Assembly (NCBI GenBank): GCA_001953115.1 | Contig: LSSL01003394.1 | Location: 1 to 23,139, forward strand | DNA length: 23,139 bases | Direction of reading: 5' to 3' | From: Smittium mucronatum | Lineage: Eukaryota > Kickxellomycota > Harpellomycetes > Harpellales > Legeriomycetaceae | Part shown: in pieces, positions 9,551 through 19,261 of the stretch | Position numbering within the stretch: position 1 is the stretch's first letter | Layout of the letters: the number at the start of each line of letters is the position of its first letter | The notes under the pieces: generated by a model | Told to the model about the DNA's origin: nothing | Database searches by the model: none | Seen by the model: only the letters and a program-made list of their open reading frames with translations | Position numbers and translations under genes: made by a program

Positions 9551-10475
9551 CCCCCCTCTCTACTGAAAAAAAAAATTGCTAGGGAGAGTAAATAAAAAAA
9601 AAAAATGGTGCGTCTGATTTTTACTCGCGCAAACTGATCTTTTTAGTCCAGTCAGTACTTTACCAACATCTCTGGGCTAAATATTTTCTTTAATTTATGT
9701 CTAAAAAAAAAAAAAAACAATCAATCAATCATTTCTCCCACCGAAAAAAAAAAATGTTTTGGCCAATAGCTTTGGGTTAAACCATCGATCTGAACACTTG
9801 TAAAAAAAAAAAAAAGAATTGGTAAAATCGTTTCAATTCCCAACCTTTCTTGTTATAAAATTAAGGAATTTTATTGGAGGCAAACGCATTTAAAAACCAT
9901 CAGTGTAAAAATATCACTAGATTAAAAGAAATAGACCTGTCATGAATAAGGGAAATGTTTATATTCCAAGCACTAAAAGACTGTGACTTAATATCAGCCG
10001 TATGTGCGCTTTAAAAACATCTGTTGAGATATATACTTGCTGTTCTTCTTATTCTATTGTTGTTTCTAATGGGGCACATGCTGTAGTTACTTTCCTTAGC
10101 AAATTAAGTCGAATATCAATCAAAAATGTAAAAAGTTATTTTCTTTTTCGTAATAATATTTAGAGGATTAAAACCATACTTAATTTAAATATCAAACAAA
10201 GTGCCCTTGTCAAATATGCCAAAAAACTATAAACATGTATTAATTGGTAAATTCTATACAATAGCCACAACGACGAGGAATATAAAAGGTTGTATATAGA
10301 CTTTGAACTAGTAAATAACATCTATTGTTTATTCAAAAGCAAAAACAAATAATCTTGTTCATGAAAACACAAAATAAAAGCACAAAGTCTTGACTGAAGC
10401 TGGAAGTGAGATTAAGTTTTAAAAGTAAATAGAAACAATGGTTCATATAAATCTTCAAAAAACAAGCATTTTTTC
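9551..10475. other. Intergenic region with clustered A-tracts
   Basis: Lies between the start of the DTWD1-like gene and the stop of ALDH7A1, so it should contain the promoter of the former and the 3' untranslated region of the latter. Five A runs of roughly 10-15 nt occur between 9566 and 9815 (at about 9566, 9594, 9703, 9744 and 9802). TCAATCAATCA lies at about 9720-9730. No gene or RNA is recognised. Confidence 0.5.
10328..10333 (-). promoter_or_regulatory. Possible polyadenylation signal of ALDH7A1
   Basis: The minus strand reads AATAAA about 145 nt after the ALDH7A1 stop codon. It is the nearest canonical hexamer I see, but in AT-rich DNA such hexamers arise by chance. Confidence 0.3.
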
Positions 10476-12062
10476 TTATTCAAATTTGATTCCTTGTGCA
10501 AGGGGTAAGCTTCCACTGTAGTTGATGGTACATGTTTGACGGCGCATGTATTGTTTCCAAGAATCACTGCCAGATTCGCGACCACCGCCAGTTTCTTTCT
10601 CGCCACCGAAAGCTCCTCCAATCTCTGCTCCATTAGTAGGAATGTTTACATTTACTATTCCACAATCGGACCCAGCTGGACCGGTCCATTTGAAGATTTT
10701 GGCTGGGCTAGTGGTAAACAAACTGCTGCTCAATCCTTGTTTAACAGAATTGTTCATCTGTATTGCCTCATCCAAGTTACTGAACTTTATGGTATGTAGG
10801 ATAGGTGCAAATATTTCATCTTGAACCACATCGGCATCGTAAGAGATGCTTGTAATTGTGGGCTCAACAAAGTTTCCTGAACCTCCACCACTTACATTAT
10901 GCAGTTGTTTCCCACCTCTAATTATCTTTCCGCCTTGCTGTTTCACTGCTTCTACGCCTTTTAAAAATTCTTCAACGGCCCTTTTAGTGTGCAATGGACC
11001 ACACAAAACTCCTTCTTCAAGAGGGTTCCCTATTTTAATCTGGTCATAAGACTTGACAAGATTAGCAAGGAACTCGTCGTGGATCTTTTCATGCAGGAAC
11101 AGGCGTCTAGTAGTAGTACATCTTTGACCAGCAGTACCGACTGCTGCAAAAAGTGTGGCTCTTAAAGCAAGATCCAAATCAGCATCCTCATCCACTATGA
11201 TGGCATTATTTCCACCAAGTTCAAGAATGGATTTTCCAAATCTGTTTTGAACTGCCAAACCCACCTCTCTTCCTACCTTTGTACTTCCAGTGAAAGATAG
11301 TAAATCGATTTTTCTGTTGTCAGCCATCTCTTTGCCTATCTCTGAGCCTCCTGTAACCAGAGAACATAACGAACCAGGAAGATTGTTGTTTTCTAGAACC
11401 TGCTCCAGTATTTTAATAACGGCGATTGCAGAAAGTGTGGCCGATGGTGCAGGTTTCCAAATAACAGGGTTACCGCATATGAGACTTAATGCACTATTCC
11501 AGCCATAAACTGCAACAGGAAAGTTAAATGCAGATATGACACCCACCACACCCAAAGGATTCCACATCTCCATCATGAAATGTCCTGGTCTTTCAGATGG
11601 AATGATTTTTCCATTCAACATACGACTAAGACCTGTAGCATAATCAGCCACATCAATGTATTCCTGAACCTCTCCCAACCCTTCTACAAATATCTTTCCC
11701 ATTTCCAAACTCACCAATCTCCCTAAAGGTTCAGCCTTACTTGCCAAGGCCTCGCGCATCTGTCTTACAATTTCACCTCTTCTTGGGGCCGGAATGTCGC
11801 GCAAAATCTTTTTGTTTTTATCAGCTAGGTCGATAGTATCTCTGAGTTCTGAAACTGTACCAGTCCTTATTTGACCTAAAACTTCACCAGTTGAAGGATC
11901 AAATGTTTCGATGACTTTTCCTGTTCCACCCCAAGCACCATTATAAACTCCAGGTAGTACGGAGCCATCGGAACCGATATTTAAAGCTTTCAAGATATCC
12001 TTTGAATCAAGCTTGCTATTTACTGAAGTAGAGAATCTTCGAATGGAATTAAACTTCGACAT
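10476..12062 (-). CDS. ALDH7A1: Alpha-aminoadipic semialdehyde dehydrogenase (antiquitin, ALDH7A1)
   Basis: NAD-dependent aldehyde dehydrogenase that oxidises alpha-aminoadipic semialdehyde to alpha-aminoadipate in lysine breakdown; the family also acts on betaine aldehyde and lipid aldehydes. The 528-residue product matches the full family length (human long form 539). Residues 1-20 include SIRRFSTS and are basic and serine-rich, like a mitochondrial presequence. Then come VYNGAWGG (39-46), [12 protein letters not shown] with the oxyanion Asn180, SFTGSTKVG (256-264) in the NAD fold, ELGGNN with general base Glu281, [12 protein letters not shown] with nucleophile Cys315, and the substrate-specificity tail [20 protein letters not shown] (471-490) with [17 protein letters not shown]. 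The C-terminus [10 protein letters not shown] is also typical. All catalytic residues are intact and there is no frameshift. The whole gene is one uninterrupted exon. A leader exon further upstream cannot be excluded. Confidence 0.95.
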   Translation of the reverse strand: MSKFNSIRRFSTSVNSKLDSKDILKALNIGSDGSVLPGVYNGAWGGTGKVIETFDPSTGEVLGQIRTGTVSELRDTIDLADKNKKILRDIPAPRRGEIVRQMREALASKAEPLGRLVSLEMGKIFVEGLGEVQEYIDVADYATGLSRMLNGKIIPSERPGHFMMEMWNPLGVVGVISAFNFPVAVYGWNSALSLICGNPVIWKPAPSATLSAIAVIKILEQVLENNNLPGSLCSLVTGGSEIGKEMADNRKIDLLSFTGSTKVGREVGLAVQNRFGKSILELGGNNAIIVDEDADLDLALRATLFAAVGTAGQRCTTTRRLFLHEKIHDEFLANLVKSYDQIKIGNPLEEGVLCGPLHTKRAVEEFLKGVEAVKQQGGKIIRGGKQLHNVSGGGSGNFVEPTITSISYDADVVQDEIFAPILHTIKFSNLDEAIQMNNSVKQGLSSSLFTTSPAKIFKWTGPAGSDCGIVNVNIPTNGAEIGGAFGGEKETGGGRESGSDSWKQYMRRQTCTINYSGSLPLAQGIKFE

Positions 12063-13509
12063 TATACCTAATCCAATTCAATTCAAAAAATTAAAGAGTA
12101 AATTAAAAAGAAATTAATAAAGATAAAAATTAATGGTATATTTGAATTCGTTAAAAAAGCCAAGCTGGGAACCTCAATGATGAAAAATTGAGATTCACTA
12201 TTGTTTGTGAATTAGAAACCCTTAAATTGACTTTTGGTGTGTTGGGCGAAAAAAAAGATCAACCAGAACGTAAAAATAGAATTTACCTGGTATTATAACT
12301 TTTACTGATATTGACTAGTATTTAATTTCTGTGTTAGAAATGCTATTGCGTATCAGGATTTAAGATTGAAGTCAGAACACTGGCTTTTATACTTTTTCAG
12401 AATAATGTCTAAATAAAATACCTCTTTACCCCTTTATTTCTGTTTTTAAAACACAAATTTCGATTAGTAGTACGAATTACACGTACAGTTTTCCAAAAAC
12501 AAATCGATTCATTAGCTTGCTTTTCACCATCGAATAAATTCACTTAAATTCGAGCAAATATATTCTCACTAATTCGCTCGTCATAAAATAGCAACCATTT
12601 AATGGCACAAAGAAATATTGAGGCCCTATTTGCTAATTTTTCAATAATATCTGCAAAAATAGACCAACAATATATAAGAGTATTTTATATATCAAACATT
12701 TTCCCCTTAATAAACCACCGCTCTATAGCACTAAACTGAAACATTTAGCACAGTTCAAATTATATTTCCAAGGGAGTTACGCACACTCGCCAGAAATCAT
12801 ATTGTTCGAAAGTTGAGCAATGATTGGAACACGTTTTATTACCTAACAATAGGTACTTTATTGTATGAATTTTTTTTGCTAATTAGCTTGGAGGTAAAAG
12901 GGTTGCCCGCTTATGCAATTTGTTGGTTATTGCTAAAAAATAAACCTCTTCCCACACAACTCTTGCGTTAGCTATAAACATGATATTGCTTAATCGCCTC
13001 AAGATCGGCGACAAAAAAAGCGAAATTAATTTATTAGTTAATAAATTAATTTTGATTTCAAGCTCCAATTTATAATTGGCTTAATGACATTATGGAGCAT
13101 AAAAAATACTGTATTTTAGGGCTATATTTGCGAGTACCAATTAGCTAATTAATACCAAATCATCTGATATTCACATTTTTTAAATGCTCTTAACATCAGC
13201 TCTTAGTCACCCTTTATCAGAAATCATCTATTTAAATTCTATTAGCCAAATGTGACTGTAATTTTCCCTCGTAGAAGCAGAAATGACTTTAAATTTCCTC
13301 GATTAATGAAATATCCCCAACTGTGCCCAGATACCTTCACTATATATTCTAAAATTTCGGCCCCACCACGCTCGGTTTATATAAAAGTCCTCCGGATCGT
13401 AAAATTTGCATTGATCCTATGTCTATTTAAAAAATATTTATATTTATGTTTTAAAAGAATAAATAATCTAAAGTCGATTTAGTCTTGAGGTCCATTAACT
13501 AATGTTATA
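12063..13509. other. Intergenic region upstream of ALDH7A1
   Basis: Should hold the ALDH7A1 promoter close to 12063. Open frames at 12883-13068 (minus) and 13252-13482 (plus) have no recognisable motif or splice partners and are likely chance. A perfect 13 bp inverted repeat with a 4 nt loop lies at 13023-13052. No RNA gene is seen. Confidence 0.45.
13023..13052. repeat. AT-only hairpin, 13 bp stem
   Basis: The arm AAATTAATTTATT (13023-13035) is followed by AGTT and a perfect reverse complement (13040-13052). Such AT palindromes are frequent in this base composition, so a function is not implied. Confidence 0.5.
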
Positions 13510-14515
13510 CAGGTATACCTCGGTTTACGCGAGTATTTTTTGTAAATAAATTTCCACAAAATGAATGCATATTCATGCGCTATTCACAGCCTGATTGATA
13601 AATTTTTTTTGGGGGGAGGGGGTTAAGTTAGTGAATAATGGGTAATTTTTTGTAATTTTCAAGGATGTTTTATTAAAGAGTTCCAAAATATCTCTTATAT
13701 CGAGATTATTTGCAAAAAACAAAACTTCTTTAAGAGTGAATACAGCCAAATTATAAAAGACGATCCTGTTTACACTTCTAACTTATTAAAAAAAAATTCA
13801 TCGGATTTTTAGATATTATATAAAGTTAAATGCAGAACAGAACTGAAAATAAGCTAGCATATCAAAAAATTTAGAACCTTTCTGTATATACAAAGTTTAT
13901 TAGACTTATTTAGAAAGGCTAAAAAACTAGACTGATGTTAGTTTAGTGCAACCGTTTGATAAAAAATTTCAATATAAAAGCTACAAGTTTAAACTTCTAA
14001 TGAACAATATTACATATTAGATACATTTATCAGAGATAATAAAATATTTTGTGTATTAATGTACAAAGATTTAAATAGCACTTTACATTCCTTCTACTTT
14101 TTCAACTTGGTTAATGTTATTTTTTATGTAGATAATAGGCCATCTATCCAACCTAGTCCTACCATTTAAAAACATTTATAATTTTACAGAATTCACCATC
14201 TTTTCTGATCGTTTCATTTAAGTAGCATACAGCCTACCATACCTTTATTCAACTTATATAAGAAATACCTTTATAGATTGTTTATTATCGCTTTAAAATT
14301 TAAAAATCGGAAGTTTCATATCGAATACTCATCATTTATTTAGACAATTCCATAAATTAATATCATTAAATTGGATAAATTAAATCAACGAATAGTTCAA
14401 TGAAATTGTATTTTTTGGTTAAATTTCACGAAAAATGAGAATTCGCACAAAAATAGCGAAAGAAGTTTTTCTACTTCGCGAAACATCAAAATTCGCATAA
14501 AATGAGGGATATCTG
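13510..14515. mobile_element. Non-autonomous Tigger/pogo-like DNA element
   Basis: The left end begins CAGGTATACCTCGGTTTACG and the right end, on the other strand, begins CAGATATCCCTCATTTTATG. Both resemble the known terminal repeat of Tigger elements, which begins CAGGCATACCTCGTTTTATT. A TA dinucleotide flanks each end (13508-13509 and 14516-14517), as expected for the Tc1/mariner/pogo target. The 1006 bp interior has no transposase frame or DDE motif I can see, so it would be a deletion derivative or fossil. The right side also carries further AATTCGC/TTCGCG repeats (about 14441-14500). A G-rich block lies at 13611-13622. Confidence 0.6.
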
Positions 14516-14774
14516 TATTAAGTATGGATTCATATCAAATTTTCTCATTCTTTAATTATAAAGCTATCGAAATTTACAAATTAAAGATTGAAAATCAAAT
14601 TTAAATAAGTACTATGGTTCATTTCATCGATAAGCTTATCACCTTTTCACAAAGGATAAATATATAGGTGACTGGGTGGGCGTGATTTAATATGAGTCTA
14701 TCCTTAGTGTAATATTAGTTAATATTCTTCAAAGACTAAATTAAATTCAGTTTATACATGATTGTATGTATTCA

Positions 14775-15760
14775 TATTAAGTGAATCCAGAGACTTTATC
14801 GCTTTTTTGATGTTCGCATCTGCTTTACGTGAAAGGCTGTAATACGTATCTAAAATTTCATAGATTTGTCAGAAGGCTTGAGCTAAAATTGTTTTAGATG
14901 ATACACCTATATTTTTGGATACTGTAGCTTTTTGGCTCTGGCCTTGTTAATAGGTTTATTTGTGGGTAGAGAAATCAGGTTCGAAACATTTTTTATATTT
15001 AAGACTATACTGCTGACAGATAGCGATTACTAAAGTCTTTGACATATCTAAGCAATCTATTGACCATTAATTGTTATCATTGATGTGTGGTTTTGGGCAC
15101 AGATTCACCTCCACCCTTGCTCTATATCTGTTATAAGCTTCAACTGGGCATAAAGTCATATAAGGATGCTGGCTGATATCACATGGCTTAAATATCGACT
15201 TAACATTTCTCTTCTTCTTAAGAGCAAATAATACCAGTTTTAGGGTCCCGTATGTTATTCCTGTTTGTTCATCGTAGATTCGATTTATTTAACTTGCTCG
15301 CATGAGACCACAAACTGATAGCAGCTAGCATTTATTCCTATTTAGTATCAATAAATCTAATTCCTCAAAGGAACCCATTCATTTAAAATGATTTATTTCA
15401 TAATAAATTTCCAAATAAAGCCTTATGCAGTTTTTTAAGCCTGTTTCGTTTAACCCTCTTTAAAATTTGTGCATAAATTCAATCCCATCTATTGAGCCTG
15501 GGTATCTTGATAGCTGAGATATGAAGGAATTGTAAATCTTGATTGCGCTAATTCATAAATTTGATTCGGTACATTTTTCCGCTAAATAATTAAACACAAT
15601 ATTAGCTGTTATTTCATACTTTCCATACCTTCGAAAATTCAGATCCTTATATTCTTGTCAGATGGGATATTAAGTTTTTCTCCTTTTCGCTGAATTCTTA
15701 TAAAATTCATTAAATCCAATGCTTTTTTGGAGTTACCTTGATCTTTGGTGGAACTCCATC
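14775..15760 (-). pseudogene. Decayed tyrosine recombinase of a mobile element (DIRS-, Ngaro- or Crypton-like)
   Basis: Read on the minus strand, mostly in one frame broken by many stops, this stretch follows the order of a tyrosine recombinase. It has an N-terminal helical (SAM-like) segment with FNYLAEKCTESNL then ISAIKIYNSFISQL (about 15620-15520), a core with CGLMRAS where the first catalytic arginine would lie (about 15315-15292), KLVLFALKKKRNVKSIF (about 15250-15195) and CPVEAYNRYRARV (about 15155-15112). Near 14915-14873 comes GVSSKTILAQAF, then DTYYSLS, where the catalytic tyrosine would be. The second arginine of the H-x-x-R motif seems lost at a stop codon. Which element class it came from is unclear: no reverse transcriptase was recognised upstream. 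Certainly not functional. Assigned from remembered motif patterns only. Confidence 0.45.
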
Positions 15761-15954
15761 GATTCTCCAAGCCGGCAATATCTATTTATTGTTTTTGGAT
15801 AACGGTTAATTGTCGATTTTCGGGTCAGAAATGATGTTTCTTTCCTGAATAAGATAAATTTGTGAAGATGAGAGTTCTTTTGAGTTGGTAACCATAGTTC
15901 TTATTTCCATGATGTTTTTAATATAGCTATGACGATCCGTTCACATCTTAATTT

Positions 15955-16330
15955 ATGCTATGTATGAAAAATCGGGTTCCATTGCTGGCAGCAGAATGGG
16001 GGTTTCAAGCGCATCAATCGTGTCTCGGGGAATTCTGAACTACTGATGTCATTATGGGAATAAACTGTAGTATCTTTGTATCTTTCTGCTCTGAGAAGAG
16101 GAGAATAAATCCACGTTATGGATCCCAAAGCGTGGGATTTTGTCTGAAAATGCTTCATAATACTGTGACTATTCTGTCTGTTCTGTTAGAAGGTTTGGGG
16201 AATCTCCGGGGCTTGGTTCAGATGGAACATACATATAAAGAACTTATTGGTTCTATGAAAAAACTAGGATTTAAGGATTTATTTAAATGAGGTATAATAA
16301 AACCAAGGAATAAAATTAATTGAAATTTTT
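15955..16330 (+). pseudogene. Possible Tc1-type transposase fragment
   Basis: The plus-strand frame at 16054-16290 contains RRINPRYGSQSV and, after a probable frameshift, GLGNLRGLVQMEHTYKELI followed by MKKLGFKDLF. This spacing resembles the Tc1 middle region: an NP-x-x-x-x-x-x-V segment, a G-x-GNL turn, a Y-x-x-(I/L)L helix, then a loop leading to the QDND catalytic motif. After 16290 the frame is lost; a degenerate match to QDNDPKH can be read in another frame near 16298-16315. No terminal repeats were found. The match is weak and chance is possible. Confidence 0.3.
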
Positions 16331-16379
16331 GAATATCAAAAAGTGGGAATGTAAGCTGCATATATAGCTATGATATAAA

Positions 16380-17381
16380 TAGGAAATAAATATATCTAAA
16401 TATAATATGGGATTAATGCGGGTAGCAAATAACGATTGGGTCATTATACCTCTTCCTGGAATCCCCGATACATATTTTTCTCGAAATATTATCAATTTTC
16501 AGCGCATTTAGAAGAAACTAGTCAAAAAACTCATTAAGTACGAATGTCAAATCTCCCAGTGGAACAAAAGCCGCTCCAATCCGCATATGATACATTTTTT
16601 TAAAGGATCTATTATCTTTTTTCGAGTAATATCTTGAAATAGAAATGTACTGTACTTTCCTATATACATTATGGTAAATATGAAAAAAAATCTTATAAAA
16701 AATGTTTTATAGAATCCATTATTGCAATTTTGGAATAAACAAAAACGATAATATGCCTCTTAATTGCTATTCCAACTAAATCGCTGTATTCGATCAGTTT
16801 TCTAAAAAATGTTTTGTGTATAACTTCTGAATTATTTTGGAGCATGCAATAAACTAAAAGAAAGAAATTCCCATGAACAACCTCATAAGTTGTGAAGAGC
16901 TGAAAAAAAATATTGGAAGACGATTTAAACTTTCCACTATACATGCCAGGTTTCATAATCGAAAATATTTACAAGTTTTAGAAATTTGAGTATATCAGAA
17001 TTACATTTCTTCCGTTAGGTACTCCTGAGTCATATATCGAAAAATCTCCGAAGCTTTCGCATTATTTAAAAAGCTGTGAGACTTCACAAATCTTGGTGAT
17101 ATTAGTAGGATTTTTTAGGGGGGGACTCATTTTTATAACTAATAATAATCTTATTTGAGACGTTTGGCTGATGAAATGGAAATTTTATGCCTCTCAAGGG
17201 GTCCATCAACACACGAAATAATTTTATTATTAGGAATATATGTTTTGATGGTCATTTTTTTTATAATTCTATGTTTGGATTTTGATATCGCAGCTTTTTT
17301 AAAATTTATCACGTGAAGATTATGGGATGCTTTCAATATTAAAAAAGGATTTCCATGATTGACAGTTCTCCCATAACACAT
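16380..17381 (-). pseudogene. Decayed FLYWCH/MULE-type transposase
   Basis: On the minus strand, 17381-17151 gives an open frame with NHGNPFLIL and a basic tail like the start of a FLYWCH zinc-finger domain. Around 17070-16970, in a broken frame, come FSIYDSGVPNGR and VILIYSNF. Then 16956-16693 is open and reads like the MULE transposase core: YSGKFKSSSNIFFQLFTTYE, then LVYCMLQNNSEVIHKTFFRK and KIAIMDSIKHF. Further on, past stops, VHFYFKILLEKR (about 16656-16619) matches the C/F-H-F motif, AAFVPLGDLTFVLNEFF (about 16575-16523) the next helix, and ICIGDSRKRYNDPI (about 16480-16435) the late conserved region. The first catalytic aspartate (DGTFK in the family) appears changed to Ser-Gly-Lys, and the second aspartate is also not evident. 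With several stops as well, it is dead. No terminal inverted repeats identified. Confidence 0.7.
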
Positions 17382-17871
17382 GCTTCTTTTTTCAGAGACC
17401 CAATATACATTTCTGTCATTAAATTATTATTTTTTCTTTGTATGTGGTAAAAACAGTATTCATGCAATAGAACTCCCCCTTTCTATTACTGCAAATTATT
17501 TTAGCCTCTTCATTCCTGGAAAAAAATAATAATATCGAAGGTAATTATCTTTTAAAATTTATCAATTAGCGCTTCTTAAAAATTTCTTGACTTTATTTAT
17601 TAGAAAAAGACTTCTTAAATTTTTTATGTTGAAAATCTGTAACAAAAATTTCGCTTGCAATTTTTTTGATATATTTCGCCAAAAAAAAAAAAAAACATAT
17701 TTTTAAGTGATTTGGTAATTATTTTTGATAAAAATAACACGCAATATTTTTCTTGGGATCAAGAATGTGTTGCTAAATTATATTTTTACAAGTTAAAAGT
17801 AGCTAAAATTAAAGTCCAATTATATTGGAAAAGATTTTAGGAATTCATAATTTTTTCCAAAAGGTTTTTAT

Positions 17872-17939
17872 AACTCCGCTAAACTCAAAAACTTATTTCA
17901 AATAAACATTTCACCCATTTTTTTGGCCTTAGCGGAGTT
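17872..17939. repeat. Inverted repeat around AACTCCGCTAA
   Basis: AACTCCGCTAA at 17872-17882 and its exact reverse complement at 17929-17939 are separated by 46 bp. The similarity extends inward imperfectly (CAAAA against TTTTG). It could be a folded miniature element or a remnant of transposon ends; AAAGGGTTAA follows directly at 17943-17952. Confidence 0.5.
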
Positions 17940-19171
17940 GGGAAAGGGTTAATTTTCCAGAGAAAAAAATCATATTCGAGATCTTCCATTTTTAAAATCT
18001 ATAGGTTTTAAAATATTTTTTTGGTTCTATGAGACACCATTGGATAGATTGACAAAGTAGTAAAAAAATAGGTGAAATCCAAATAGGATTTTTTTTAATA
18101 TTTAAAACATCAATAGGCTGGTTTTCAGATAAGAGATGTCTAAATTAGGCTGATCTGAATTTAGGTTAAAATAAATTATGCCAGCTATACCGTATAAAAA
18201 ACTTTATTTAGATTAATTGGTCGTTATATGAAATAAAAATTGAGACTGTTGGAAAATATGCATCCTTGAAAATAAGGTTATTGGGAAATTTGCGGAATAA
18301 AAGGTAGTGATATCATATTAACGAAAATTTCGTTATCATGATTTGATATAATTGATTAGTTATGTCGCATATGAAACTATATGGTCATTTATTTTAGCAT
18401 TATACTTGGATTTTTATTTTGGTTTTCCAAATTTACCATTTTACCCATAAAAAAATAATAATAAATTTTACTACCCTTATATTTATATTTTTTATATATT
18501 AAATTAATAAATTATTATCAATTAGAAGTCTAAAGTGAATATAGTGTTAAAATTTTATGGATTTTTTTAATGGTTTATAAGTTTGAAATTTTTTTATCTT
18601 TATAAAAAAATTTATTATAATTATAATAATTAAGATCGTATATTATAAACCTTAATTAAGAATTCTTTATGTTTTAATTTTTGAAAATTAACATTTAAGT
18701 ATATAAAACATCTCCGAAACGACTTTTTAATAGAATTTATCTCTAATTTTTTGAGATTCCTTCTAATTTAATATTTTTTAGCTTTTTAAAGTTCTCTATT
18801 ACCTCGATTTTCCTTTTTTATTATCCCAATAGAGACTCAGTTCACATATTCCATGTTCTTACTACCTAAATACAAAAAAAAATGGCGTAATTAAATTAAT
18901 GAAATATATTGTTATATAAGTAATTTGAGCGAAAAATATCATATCTCGATAATTTCAACATTATTATAAATTGATATATGGTGATTATTTCACCCAATCT
19001 ACCATTTAAAAAAAAAGCATTTAATTGTCTCCTACCTTCAATAAGAGCCTAATAAACTTATTATTTGGAAAAAAACACACATATTGGATTGAAATTTTAA
19101 TTTTTTTAATTTAGGTTTAAATTCGTAGAAAAAATTTACTAAAAATGAAAAAAAAAAAATTCATTTATTTC

Positions 19172-19261
19172 AATTAAAAATACACTTTTATTTTATAAAT
19201 AAAATCATCTCAATGAAATTAAAAATACACTTTTATTTTATAAATAAAATCATCTCAATGA
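19172..19261. repeat. 45 bp tandem duplication
   Basis: Two exact adjacent copies of a 45 bp unit beginning AATTAAAAATACAC, with a 7 nt start of a third copy at 19262-19268. The identity of the copies suggests a recent duplication. Confidence 0.85.

Noticed and set aside
12883..13068. Minus-strand open frame upstream of ALDH7A1 as a possible exon
   Set aside because: No known motif, and it includes an AT palindrome; ALDH7A1 already has a complete N-terminus with a presequence.
13252..13482. Plus-strand 76-codon open frame
   Set aside because: No motif or splice partners; ends in AT-rich lysine/leucine/phenylalanine codons typical of chance frames here.
14840..15240. Plus-strand reading as a Tc1 helix-turn-helix DNA-binding domain
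   Set aside because: A few words (LSEGLS, GIKSYK) looked Tc1-like, but the minus strand gives a longer ordered set of tyrosine-recombinase motifs, and the distance to the possible Tc1 core is too large.
16430..16580. Plus-strand reading as the C-terminal DDE part of a Tc1 transposase (PLPGIPDTYF)
   Set aside because: The minus strand of the same bases continues the MULE transposase (AAFVPLGDLTFVL, ICIGDSRKRYNDPI) with better motif order.
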